A DNA stretch of 8,813 nt from Thermoanaerobaculia bacterium (GTDB lineage Bacteria > Acidobacteriota > Thermoanaerobaculia > UBA5066): assembly GCA_017999215.1 (NCBI GenBank), contig JAGOBQ010000144.1, positions 1-8,813 on the forward strand. The letters run 5' to 3'. Positions within the stretch are counted from its first letter, which is position 1. The number at the start of each line of letters is the position of its first letter. The notes under the pieces were generated by a model, which was not told the DNA's origin, ran no database searches, and saw nothing but the letters and a program-made list of their open reading frames with translations. Positions 1-6,182 of the stretch are shown one piece after another. Position numbers and translations under genes: made by a program.

Positions 1-360
1 GTCCCGGGTCCGGTCCTGGGGGAGCTCTCGGCCGGGACGAACGCCCTTCTGAAGGATGGGGCGATCCTGGTCCGGGACGCGGCGGACGTCCTCCGAGAGC
101 TTCCCGACGAGGATCTCGTCCGCCTCCGCCCTGCGGCCCGGCCCGCGGCGCAGGGCGCGCCGGCGACGCCCGCGGACCCCGACGCGGCGCGGGTCCTCCT
201 CGCGCTCGATCCCGTCGAGCCGCGGGCCGCGGACGAGCTGGCGGCCGCAACCGGCCTCTCCGCGGCCCGCCTCTCGGCGGCTCTCGTCCTCCTCGAGCTG
301 GAGGGGCTCGCCGAGGCCCTTCCCGGGGCGCTCTTCGCCAGGAAGGCGCCGCGGGCTTGA
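1..360 (+). CDS. dprA: DprA/Smf DNA-processing protein, C-terminal 119 residues (5' end outside window)
   Basis: DprA binds incoming single-stranded DNA during natural transformation and loads RecA on it. Only the end of the gene is present, open in frame 1 from base 1 to the TGA at 358-360. Visible residues 1-33 match the end of the Rossmann-like DprA core: a VPG turn, then S-x-G-T-N, then L-x-K-D-G-A and a D-V-L helix, as in the family pattern VPG...SxGxNxLIxxGA. Residues about 40-60 form an Ala/Pro-rich linker. Residues about 61-119 look like the winged-helix (DprA_WH) domain, with a helix-turn-helix around residues 77-103 (ELAAATGLS...LLELEGL). The stop lies 25 bases before the topA ATG, and dprA-topA is a common gene pair. 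The longer plus-strand frame running through this region from base 56 is a shadow of this gene. Confidence 0.88.
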   Translation, partial: VPGPVLGELSAGTNALLKDGAILVRDAADVLRELPDEDLVRLRPAARPAAQGAPATPADPDAARVLLALDPVEPRAADELAAATGLSAARLSAALVLLELEGLAEALPGALFARKAPRA

Positions 361-385
361 CAACCGTGGCATCGTAGCCGGCCGC

Positions 386-3004
386 ATGTCGAAATCTCTC
401 GTCATCGTCGAGTCCCCCGCCAAGGCCGGCACGCTCGGGAAGTTCCTCGGGAAGGACTTCACCGTCCACGCCTGCTACGGCCACGTCCGGGACCTGCCCC
501 GCAAGGGGATCTCCATCGACCGCGAGGCCGGCTACGAGCCGACCTACGAGGTCCTGCCCGGCAAGCAGAAGACGATCGCCGACTTGAAGCGCCTCGCGAA
601 GGGGGCCGAAGACATCTACCTCGCCGCCGACCCCGACCGCGAGGGCGAGGCGATCTGCTGGCACCTCCACGAGCTCCTCCGCCCCTCGGCCCCGAACGCC
701 CGCTTTCACCGGGCCGAGTTCAACGAGATCACGAAGAGCGCCATCCAGAAGGCGATCGCCAGCCCGGGCGAGATCGACGCGGACCGCGTCGCCGCCCAGC
801 AGGCCCGCCGGATCATCGACCGGCTCGTCGGCTACGAGGTCTCCGACCTCCTCTGGAAGAAGGTCTGGCGGGGGCTCTCCGCGGGCCGCGTCCAGACGGT
901 CGCGCTCCGGATCATCGTGGAGCGCGAGGCCGAGCGGGAGCGCTTCGTCCCCGTCCCCTACTTCTCCGTCCCGCTCCAGCTAGCGAAGGGGGAGGCCCTC
1001 TTCCCGGCCCGGACGGTCGCCTGGCGCGGCGCGAAGCTGAAGTTCGACGGGACGGACCCGCGCCTCGCCACGCGCGAGGCGGCCGAGGAGGTCCTCGAGC
1101 ACCTGCGCGCTTCCACTCTCCGCATCGCCTCCGTCGAGGCCCGCGAGAAGAGGACGAACCCGGTCCCTCCGTTCACGACGTCGAAGCTCCAGCAGGGGGC
1201 GGCCCGGACCCTCGGCTTCACCGTGAGGCGGACGATGCAGGTCGCGCAGCGCCTCTACGAGGGGCGGCCGATCGCGGGGAGGGGCTCCGTCGGCCTCATC
1301 ACCTACATGCGTACCGACTCGACCCGCGTCTCCGAGGAGGCCCTCGGCGCGGTCCGGTCGTACATCGGCGTCACGTTCGGCCCCGACGCCCTTCCCTCCG
1401 AGCCGCGCCGCTTCAGGCAGAAGAAGGACGCCCAGGACGCCCACGAGGCGATCCGCCCGACGATGATGGACCTCCCTCCGGAGGCCGTCGCGGGCGACCT
1501 CTCCGCCGACGAGCAGAAGCTCTACCGGCTGATCTGGAACCGCTTCGTCGCCTCGCAGATGGCCCCCTCCGTCTCGGACGTCACGACCGTCGAGATCGAG
1601 GCGACCCGCCTCGGGAGCTCCGAGGTCGCCGGCGTCCGCGCGAGCGGCTCGGTCCTCAAGGACCCGGGCTGGCTCCGCGTCTACGGCCAGGTGGCCGAAG
1701 GGGAGGAGGCCGAGGGGGAGGGGAACGGCGACGCCGACGAAGGGAAGGTCCGCCTGCCGCAGCTCGGCGAGGGGGACCTCCTGCGCCTCGCCGAAGCCGC
1801 GGTCGAGGACCACGAGACGCAGCCGCCGCCCCGCTTCAACGAAGCTTCGCTCGTGAAGTTCCTCGAGGAGAACGGCATCGGCCGTCCGTCCACGTACGCC
1901 GAGATCCTCAGGAAGATCGAGGATCGCGAGTACGTGAGGAAGAAGGATCGCCGCTTCCTCCCGACGCTCCTCGGCCGCCTCGTCATCGACCTGATGCGCG
2001 AGGGCTTCGACGACTTCTTCCAGACCGAGTCGACGGCCCGGATGGAGGAGGAGCTCGACGAGGTCGAGGAGGGGAAGCTCGAATGGCGGAAGGCGGTCGG
2101 CGAGTTCGACGCGCGCTTCACGAAGGACCGCGACCGCGCCCTGAAGAAGATGATCTCGGTGAAGGCGGGGCTCGCCCTCTCCGAGGTGAAGAAGCGCCTC
2201 CCGGGCTTCCCTCTCCCCGAGGGGGTCGGCGAGAAGTGCCCGAAGAGCGGCGACGAGCTGCGCCTCCGGATGGGGAAGAACGGGCTCTTCGTCGCCTGCG
2301 CCGGCTACCCCGAGTGCGACTACACGGTCGACGTCCCGGAGCCGGAGGACGACCCGGTGGACGCCTCGGAGCTGGAGGGGCAGACGTGCGACGAGTGCGG
2401 CAGCCCGATGAAGCTCCGGACGGGGCGGGACGGCTCCGCGTTCCTCGGCTGCACGGCCTACCCGAACTGCCGCTTCACGGTCGCCGTGAAGGTGGCGAAC
2501 GGCAAGGCCGAGGCGCGTCCCGACGTGCCGACCGGGGAGAAGTGCCCCCTCTGCGGCCACGACCTCGTCGCCCGGCACGGCCGGTTCGGCGACTACGTCG
2601 GCTGCTCGAACTACCCCGCCTGCCGCTACCGGCCGCCGAAGCCCGTCACCTCGACGAACGTCGCCTGCCCCGACTGCGGCACGGGCGAGGTCCTCGTCCG
2701 GAAGGGTCGCTTCGGGCCGTTCTACGGCTGCTCGAACTACCCGACGTGCACGAGGAACTTCCGCGCACGGCCGGTGCCGAAGGCCTGCCCCGCGTGCGGC
2801 GCGCCCTATCTCCTCGTGAGGGACCGGAAAGCGGGCGCCTTCTACGTCTGCGAGAAGGAGGGGTGCGGCTTCGACGCCCCGGCGGCGGACCTCGAGGCCT
2901 GGGCCTTCGTCACGAAGGTGCCCGAGGCGGCGGCCGTCGCCGCGGCGGCGGCCGCCGCCTCGGAGAAGAAGAAGCCCGCGGCGAAACGGGCCCGGAAGGG
3001 CTGA
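386..3004 (+). CDS. topA: DNA topoisomerase I (type IA), 872 aa, five C-terminal zinc-ribbon modules
   Basis: Relaxes negative supercoils by breaking and rejoining one DNA strand. The ATG at 386 was chosen because the typical MSKSLVIVESPAKA start follows it; upstream in-frame codons lie inside dprA. The TOPRIM domain is residues about 3-115, with Glu9 and the D82-x-D84-x-E86 metal-binding triad. The catalytic Tyr is Tyr307 in TYMRTDS (Arg309 beside it), and the conserved NGIGRPSTY is at 496-504. A strongly acidic Glu/Gly-rich insert lies at about 436-453. Zinc ribbons: C618/C638/C644 (Ser621 where the second Cys is expected), C668/C671/C689/C695, C720/C723/C740/C746, C761/C764/C782/C788 and C801/C804/C822/C827. 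The tail (845-872) is Ala-rich then Lys/Arg-rich, probably DNA-binding. Length is close to E. coli TopA. No Shine-Dalgarno precedes the start. A TTGACA hexamer at 357-362 overlaps the dprA stop but has no convincing -10. Confidence 0.97.
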   Translation: MSKSLVIVESPAKAGTLGKFLGKDFTVHACYGHVRDLPRKGISIDREAGYEPTYEVLPGKQKTIADLKRLAKGAEDIYLAADPDREGEAICWHLHELLRPSAPNARFHRAEFNEITKSAIQKAIASPGEIDADRVAAQQARRIIDRLVGYEVSDLLWKKVWRGLSAGRVQTVALRIIVEREAERERFVPVPYFSVPLQLAKGEALFPARTVAWRGAKLKFDGTDPRLATREAAEEVLEHLRASTLRIASVEAREKRTNPVPPFTTSKLQQGAARTLGFTVRRTMQVAQRLYEGRPIAGRGSVGLITYMRTDSTRVSEEALGAVRSYIGVTFGPDALPSEPRRFRQKKDAQDAHEAIRPTMMDLPPEAVAGDLSADEQKLYRLIWNRFVASQMAPSVSDVTTVEIEATRLGSSEVAGVRASGSVLKDPGWLRVYGQVAEGEEAEGEGNGDADEGKVRLPQLGEGDLLRLAEAAVEDHETQPPPRFNEASLVKFLEENGIGRPSTYAEILRKIEDREYVRKKDRRFLPTLLGRLVIDLMREGFDDFFQTESTARMEEELDEVEEGKLEWRKAVGEFDARFTKDRDRALKKMISVKAGLALSEVKKRLPGFPLPEGVGEKCPKSGDELRLRMGKNGLFVACAGYPECDYTVDVPEPEDDPVDASELEGQTCDECGSPMKLRTGRDGSAFLGCTAYPNCRFTVAVKVANGKAEARPDVPTGEKCPLCGHDLVARHGRFGDYVGCSNYPACRYRPPKPVTSTNVACPDCGTGEVLVRKGRFGPFYGCSNYPTCTRNFRARPVPKACPACGAPYLLVRDRKAGAFYVCEKEGCGFDAPAADLEAWAFVTKVPEAAAVAAAAAAASEKKKPAAKRARKG

Positions 3005-3033
3005 ACGCGGGGCGCCGTGCGGCGCCCCGCGTT
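3004..3033. terminator. Bidirectional hairpin terminator between convergent topA and crystallin genes
   Basis: A perfect 13-bp inverted repeat (3004-3016 with 3021-3033) flanks a 4-base GTGC loop. The left arm begins on the last base of the topA stop codon, and the right arm ends 7 bases before the complement of the crystallin stop codon. Because it sits between two convergent stops with no other spacing, it most likely ends both transcripts. No T-run follows on either strand (plus-strand downstream is CCTCTCCTC). It is therefore a strong GC-rich stem rather than a textbook intrinsic terminator, as is common in very GC-rich genomes. Confidence 0.75.
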
Positions 3034-3040
3034 CCTCTCC

Positions 3041-4603
3041 TCACCAGCGCGCGGAGCCGCAGTCGACGCGCATCGACTGCGCGGCGTCGTTCCCGATCGG
3101 TGTGCCGCGGAGGTCGCCGTGGTCCGCGTCGAACGTCGCGGAGCGGCCCCGGTAGCCCGGCTCGCCGAAGAGCGTCACCCGGCAGCCCGAAGGGACCGCG
3201 ATGGAACTCGCCTGTCGGGCGCCGACGCGCGTCCGCGAGAGGTCGGGGACGTCGGAGCGGAACGACTCGGCCTCCCCCTCGAAGTCCTTGTCCCGGAAGA
3301 GCGTCACCCCCGCGGGGCCGTACCCGGCCCCGCGTCCGTCGGCGGGGCGGAAGCGTCGGCGGCCGCAGTCGACGCGGAGCGAGGCCGCGGCGTCGTTTCC
3401 GACGTCGGTGAGGCGGAGGTTGTCGTGCGCCTCCTGGAAGACGGTGGAGCGGCCGCTGAAGCCGGTCCCGGTGAAGAGCTCGGCCGTGCACCCCTCGGGG
3501 ACCTCGATGGAGCTCGCCTGGCGGGCGCCGACGCGGGTGCGGGAGAGGTCGGGGACATCGGAGGAGAACGTCTCCGACTCGCCTCGGAAGCCGGAGTCGC
3601 GGAAGAGCGTCACCCCGCGCCGGGAGGCCCCGGGGCCGCGGCCGCCGCCCGGCCGGTACGCGCCGCGGCAGTCGACCCGGAGCGAGGCCGCGGCATCGTT
3701 TCCGACCTCGGTGAGCCGGAGGTGGTCGTGCGCCTCCCGGAAGACGGTGGAGCGGCCGCTGAAGCCGGTCCCGGTGAAGAGCTCTGCCGTGCACCCCTCG
3801 GGGACCTCGATGGAGCTCGCCTGGCGGGCGCCGACGCGGGTGCGGGAGAGATCGGGCACGTCGGTCGAGAAGGTCTCCGAGTCGCCCTTGAAGCCGGAAT
3901 CGCGGAAGAGCGTCACGCCGCGCCCACCGGCGCTCCATCCGCTGTCGATCGTGGAGCCGCCCGTGCCGCGGCAGTCGACGCGGAGAGAGGAGACGGCGTC
4001 GTTACCGACGTCGGCGAGGCGGAGGTTGTCGTGCGCCTGCCGGAGCTCCGTGGAACGGCCCGAATAGCCCGTCCCGGTGAAGAGGATCGCCACGCACCCT
4101 TCGGGGACGTCGACGGAGCTCGCCTGCCGGGCGCCGATGCGGGTCCGGGAGAGGTCGGGGACGTCGGAGGAGAACGTCTCCGAGTCGCCCTTGAAGCCGG
4201 AGTCGCGGAAGAGCGTGACGCCGCGCGTCCCGGCGCCCCAGGGCGCAGAGCCGGTGCTGCCGAGCGACCCGGTGCAAGCGATGCGCGCCGAGGAGACCCC
4301 CCGGGAGCCGAGCCGGGTGACGGAGAGGTCGTCGAGGCGGCCCGTCACCTCGACGCTCGCGCCCCGGTACCCGGAGAGCTCGAAGAGCGTGGCGCGGCAT
4401 CCGGGAGAGACGGCGACGGAGCGCGCGCGGCGGCCCGCGAACGACGTCTCGTCGAGGTCGAAGACGTCGCGATCGAGGGTGATCCGGCTGCCGGACAGGC
4501 GGGTCCCCTCGTAGAGGGCGACGCCGGTGCCCTGCGCGGCGGCGTCCGCGGCGGGAGCGAGGGCGGGGAGAAGGAGGAACAGGAGAAGGCTCCGTCGTGA
4601 CAT
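3041..4603 (-). CDS. Secreted protein of five tandem beta/gamma-crystallin domains, 520 aa
   Basis: Residues 1-23 form a signal peptide (Arg-Arg, a Leu-rich core, AAA before Gln24), so the protein is exported. Five domains of exactly 83 residues follow: 28-110, 129-211, 230-312, 331-413 and 433-515, joined by Gly/Ser/Pro/Arg-rich linkers of 18-19 residues. Each is a double Greek-key unit with two F/Y-xxxx-F/Y-x-G motifs (for example F132..F137-x-G139 and F175..Y180-x-G182); domain 1 has Leu in one. DVPDLSRT recurs in domains 2-5. Each domain has two Cys 41 residues apart (69/110, 170/211, 271/312, 372/413, 474/515) and there are no others, suggesting one disulfide per domain. The Ca-binding pattern N/D-N/D-x-x-S/T-S is complete only in domain 2 (N201-S206). 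Related bacterial domains bind Ca or act as I36-type peptidase inhibitors; the role here is unknown. An AAAGGA Shine-Dalgarno (4611-4616) lies 7 bases before the ATG. Confidence 0.92.
   Translation of the reverse strand: MSRRSLLLFLLLPALAPAADAAAQGTGVALYEGTRLSGSRITLDRDVFDLDETSFAGRRARSVAVSPGCRATLFELSGYRGASVEVTGRLDDLSVTRLGSRGVSSARIACTGSLGSTGSAPWGAGTRGVTLFRDSGFKGDSETFSSDVPDLSRTRIGARQASSVDVPEGCVAILFTGTGYSGRSTELRQAHDNLRLADVGNDAVSSLRVDCRGTGGSTIDSGWSAGGRGVTLFRDSGFKGDSETFSTDVPDLSRTRVGARQASSIEVPEGCTAELFTGTGFSGRSTVFREAHDHLRLTEVGNDAAASLRVDCRGAYRPGGGRGPGASRRGVTLFRDSGFRGESETFSSDVPDLSRTRVGARQASSIEVPEGCTAELFTGTGFSGRSTVFQEAHDNLRLTDVGNDAAASLRVDCGRRRFRPADGRGAGYGPAGVTLFRDKDFEGEAESFRSDVPDLSRTRVGARQASSIAVPSGCRVTLFGEPGYRGRSATFDADHGDLRGTPIGNDAAQSMRVDCGSARW
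3059..4219 (-). repeat. Intragenic tandem repeat, four units of about 303 bp (crystallin domains 2-5)
   Basis: Domains 2, 3, 4 and 5 are encoded at 3971-4219, 3668-3916, 3365-3613 and 3059-3307. Unit starts are 303, 303 and 306 bases apart. Domains 3 and 4 are nearly identical at DNA level over 3739-3850 and 3436-3547: 112 bases at a 303-base offset with one difference (3785 T, 3482 G). Flanking parts of the same domains, and the linkers, are more diverged. Such patchy identity points to recent unequal crossing-over or gene conversion rather than selection on protein alone, since third-codon positions are also identical. Confidence 0.88.
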
Positions 4604-4610
4604 CGGGGCG

Positions 4611-4616
4611 TCCTTT
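4611..4616 (-). promoter_or_regulatory. Shine-Dalgarno of the crystallin gene
   Basis: AAAGGA on the minus strand, 7 bases before the ATG (4603-4601). It is one of only two clear ribosome-binding sites in the window and fixes this start, which is also the start that gives a proper signal peptide. Confidence 0.7.
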
Positions 4617-4630
4617 CTCTCGTCGATGGG

Positions 4631-4663
4631 CCGAGGGTAGCCCTCGGCGCTCGGTCCTTACAA
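4631..4663 (-). promoter_or_regulatory. Candidate promoter with palindrome over the -10, upstream of the crystallin gene
   Basis: On the minus strand TTGTAA (4663-4658) and TACCCT (4639-4634) are separated by 18 bases, compatible with a sigma70-type -35/-10 pair and a short leader of roughly 25 bases before the ATG. The -10 lies within a perfect 7-bp inverted repeat with a 3-base centre (4631-4637 with 4641-4647), which could be an operator or a weak hairpin. The match is modest, so this is a suggestion. It would let the crystallin gene be transcribed separately from the methyltransferases upstream. Confidence 0.35.
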
Positions 4664-4686
4664 GGCGCGTGCCGCGGCCGGCGTCC

Positions 4687-4700
4687 GCGCCCGAGGGCGC
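4687..4700 (-). terminator. Short hairpin directly after the second methyltransferase gene
   Basis: A 14-base palindrome (GCGCCC / GGGCGC arms around a 2-base centre, in practice a 5-bp stem with a 4-base loop) starts 1 base after the stop codon of the methyltransferase at 4702-5412. No T-run follows. It could attenuate read-through into the crystallin gene, but short GC palindromes are common by chance at this base composition. Confidence 0.25.
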
Positions 4701-4701
4701 T

Positions 4702-5412
4702 TCAGACCGGACGGAGCGCGCGGAGGACCGTCCGGAAGCGGCAGACCGCCGCACCGGCGAAGAGCCGGTCGACGGCCCCGAGGAACGGGTACGGGCTCGC
4801 GGAGAAGAAGAGGTCCTCGACGGAGAAGCCCGCCGCCGCGACGAGGCGGACGACCTCGGCCGCTCGGCGGACGGCGATGTGGTCCTCCTGCTGGAGGCCG
4901 GGGATTCCCGCCTTGACCCGCTCCGCCCAGTGGTCGCGGTTCGGCGTGTAGAGCGCGAGGGCGCCGCCGGGAACGAGCAGGCGACGCGCCTCGGCGAGGC
5001 ACGGCACGAGGACGTCGTCCGTCACGTGCTCGACGAAGTCGGCGAGGAGGACGGCGTCGAACGAGGCGTGGGCGAAGGCCGAGAGGTCCCGCGCGTCGGC
5101 GACCGCGAACGTCGCGTTCGCGAGCCCCCGCGCGGAAGCAGCGGCGCGCGCGGCCTCGACCGCGACCGGGGCCGCGTCGATCCCGACGACCTCGGCGGCG
5201 AGCGGCGCGAAGAAGAACGCGGTGTCGCCGCGCGCGGAGCCGACCTCGAGGAGGCGCATCGCCGGGTGCGGCCGGACGGCGCGCAGCAGCGCCGCGTCCC
5301 GCTCGCGGTACTTCCGCGCGTTCCGGAAGAGCCAGTGCGGGCGGTACATCGCGGCGTAGTAGGCGTCGTCGTAGACGGCGGCGTTCGGGGCGAAGTCGGG
5401 ACGCTCGGGCAT
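4702..5412 (-). CDS. Class I SAM-dependent methyltransferase (second of a tandem pair), 236 aa
   Basis: A Rossmann-fold methyltransferase of the Methyltransf_11/UbiG-like type; the substrate is not recognisable. Motif I is LLEVGSARGD (54-63), with the acidic residue that should bind the SAM ribose at Asp79 (VGID). Asp106 is the likely adenine-side acid, and motif IV is ADFVEH (124-129), followed by LLVPGG. An N-terminal segment shared with the neighbour (YDDAYY...RKYRERD, 14-39) and a C-terminal IAVRRAAE (179-186) may belong to substrate recognition. No signal peptide or membrane helix is seen, so it is probably cytoplasmic. The ATG lies 10 bases after the stop of the first methyltransferase. 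An AGGA overlapping that stop (5424-5421) is 8 bases from the start, indicating one operon and possible translational coupling. Confidence 0.92.
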   Translation of the reverse strand: MPERPDFAPNAAVYDDAYYAAMYRPHWLFRNARKYRERDAALLRAVRPHPAMRLLEVGSARGDTAFFFAPLAAEVVGIDAAPVAVEAARAAASARGLANATFAVADARDLSAFAHASFDAVLLADFVEHVTDDVLVPCLAEARRLLVPGGALALYTPNRDHWAERVKAGIPGLQQEDHIAVRRAAEVVRLVAAAGFSVEDLFFSASPYPFLGAVDRLFAGAAVCRFRTVLRALRPV

Positions 5413-5420
5413 CGGGGCGA

Positions 5421-5424
5421 TCCT
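5421..5424 (-). promoter_or_regulatory. Shine-Dalgarno of the second methyltransferase, overlapping the preceding stop
   Basis: AGGA on the minus strand shares bases with the TAG stop of the upstream methyltransferase gene and sits 8 bases before the ATG at 5412. The overlap suggests that ribosomes ending on the first gene help start the second. Confidence 0.55.
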
Positions 5425-6127
5425 ACGGCGCGACCGCCCGGATCAGGATCCGGTAGCGGAACGTCGGTCCGAGGAGCGGGAGCGGCGCGAGAGCGCGTTC
5501 GACCCACCGGACGAGCGGGAAGGGGGAGACGCTCCAGGTCTCGAGGTCGATCGAGAAGCCGGCGCCGGCGAGGAGGCGCCGGTACTCGGCGGCGCGCCGG
5601 ACCGCGATGTGCTGCGGGAACTGCTTCAGGACGAAGTCGTGCGCCTTCATCCGCTCCACGTAGTGCGCGCGGTCGGGGGTGTAGATCCCGAGACGGCCGC
5701 CGGGCCTGAGGACGCGGCGGCACTCGCGGAGCATCGCCTCGAGCGTCGGGTCGTCTACGTGCTCGACGAGGTCGATCGCGGCGACGGCGTCGACGCTCCG
5801 GTCGGGGACCGGCGCGAGGTCGGCGACGTCGGCCTCGAGCCACCTCACGTTCTCGATCCCGAGGCGCGCGCGGGCCTCCTCGGCCATCGCGATCGCCTCG
5901 GGCGCCGCGTCGACGCCGATCACCTCCCGGGCGTGGCGGGCGAGGAGGAACGAAACGTCGCCGCGCGCCGAGCCGAGCTCGAGGACGACGTCCGAGGGGC
6001 GCGGCGCGACGACCCGGAGGACGTCGCGGTCCCGCTCGGCGTACTTGCGGGGAGGATTCTTGAACCAGTGATGCGGGTGGAGGCCGCGCCAGTAGGCCTC
6101 GTCGTAGAGCTCCCTCTCGAACGTCAC
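5423..6127 (-). CDS. Class I SAM-dependent methyltransferase (first of a tandem pair), 234 aa
   Basis: Paralogue of the gene that follows it. Motif I is VLELGSARGD (48-57), Asp73 (VIGVD) is the expected ribose-binding acid, and Asp100 (LEAD) is the likely adenine-side acid. Motif IV is IDLVEH (118-123), followed by VLRPGG (139-144). The N-terminus has YDEAYW (8-13), a HPHHWF segment and RKYAERD (27-33), and HIAVRRAAEYRRLL lies at 173-186. These are close matches to the second protein, so the pair arose by duplication. The substrate is unknown; a small molecule or a lipid/sugar is as likely as a macromolecule. The start is GTG at 6127-6125, giving the family-like MTFERELYDEAYW. No Shine-Dalgarno is seen; a TACACT box lies 7 bases upstream, so the mRNA may be leaderless. 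The gene is divergent from trmFO, with a 55-base shared gap. Confidence 0.9.
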   Translation of the reverse strand: MTFERELYDEAYWRGLHPHHWFKNPPRKYAERDRDVLRVVAPRPSDVVLELGSARGDVSFLLARHAREVIGVDAAPEAIAMAEEARARLGIENVRWLEADVADLAPVPDRSVDAVAAIDLVEHVDDPTLEAMLRECRRVLRPGGRLGIYTPDRAHYVERMKAHDFVLKQFPQHIAVRRAAEYRRLLAGAGFSIDLETWSVSPFPLVRWVERALAPLPLLGPTFRYRILIRAVAP

Positions 6128-6134
6128 GCGCGGG

Positions 6135-6140
6135 AGTGTA
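6135..6140 (-). promoter_or_regulatory. Candidate -10 box (TACACT) of the methyltransferase operon
   Basis: TACACT on the minus strand, 7 bases before the GTG start at 6127. No -35 is evident at the usual distance. The spacing would put transcription initiation at or next to the start codon, consistent with the lack of a Shine-Dalgarno. It lies in the 55-base gap shared with the divergent trmFO promoter. Confidence 0.45.
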
Positions 6141-6167
6141 GCGGCGGGGCCGAGGCCGCCGGTTCCC

Positions 6168-6173
6168 TACAAT
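6168..6173 (+). promoter_or_regulatory. Candidate -10 box (TACAAT) of trmFO
   Basis: TACAAT, five of six matches to TATAAT, lies 9 bases before the trmFO ATG at 6183 in otherwise very GC-rich sequence. No convincing -35 lies 16-18 bases upstream. Transcription would begin about at the ATG, so the message is probably leaderless or nearly so. A GAGGG (6174-6178) between box and start could alternatively serve as a poor ribosome-binding site. Confidence 0.5.
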
Positions 6174-6182
6174 GAGGGCCGC

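Noticed and set aside
357..380. TTGACA at 357-362 as the -35 of a topA promoter
   Set aside because: At 16-18 bases downstream only GC-rich sequence is found; the nearest candidate (TAGCCG, 375-380) is just 12 bases away and lacks the final T. It also overlaps the dprA stop, so chance is likely.
56..385. In-frame N-terminal extension of TopA by 110 residues
   Set aside because: It overlaps the real dprA reading frame, is Arg/Ser/Pro-rich with no family similarity, and the conserved TopA start lies at 386.
980..2578. Minus-strand 532-residue open frame opposite topA
   Set aside because: Composition is typical of antisense frames in GC-rich genes, and the topA frame is certain from its motifs.
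2083..3411. Plus-strand 442-residue open frame in a second frame of topA
   Set aside because: Arg/Gly-rich shadow that runs through the topA stop, the terminator and the crystallin gene.
3017..4600. Plus-strand 527-residue open frame antisense to the crystallin gene
   Set aside because: Repetitive and low-complexity, mirrors the minus-strand repeats, has no ribosome site, and is explained by stop-poor GC-rich DNA opposite a repeated coding gene.
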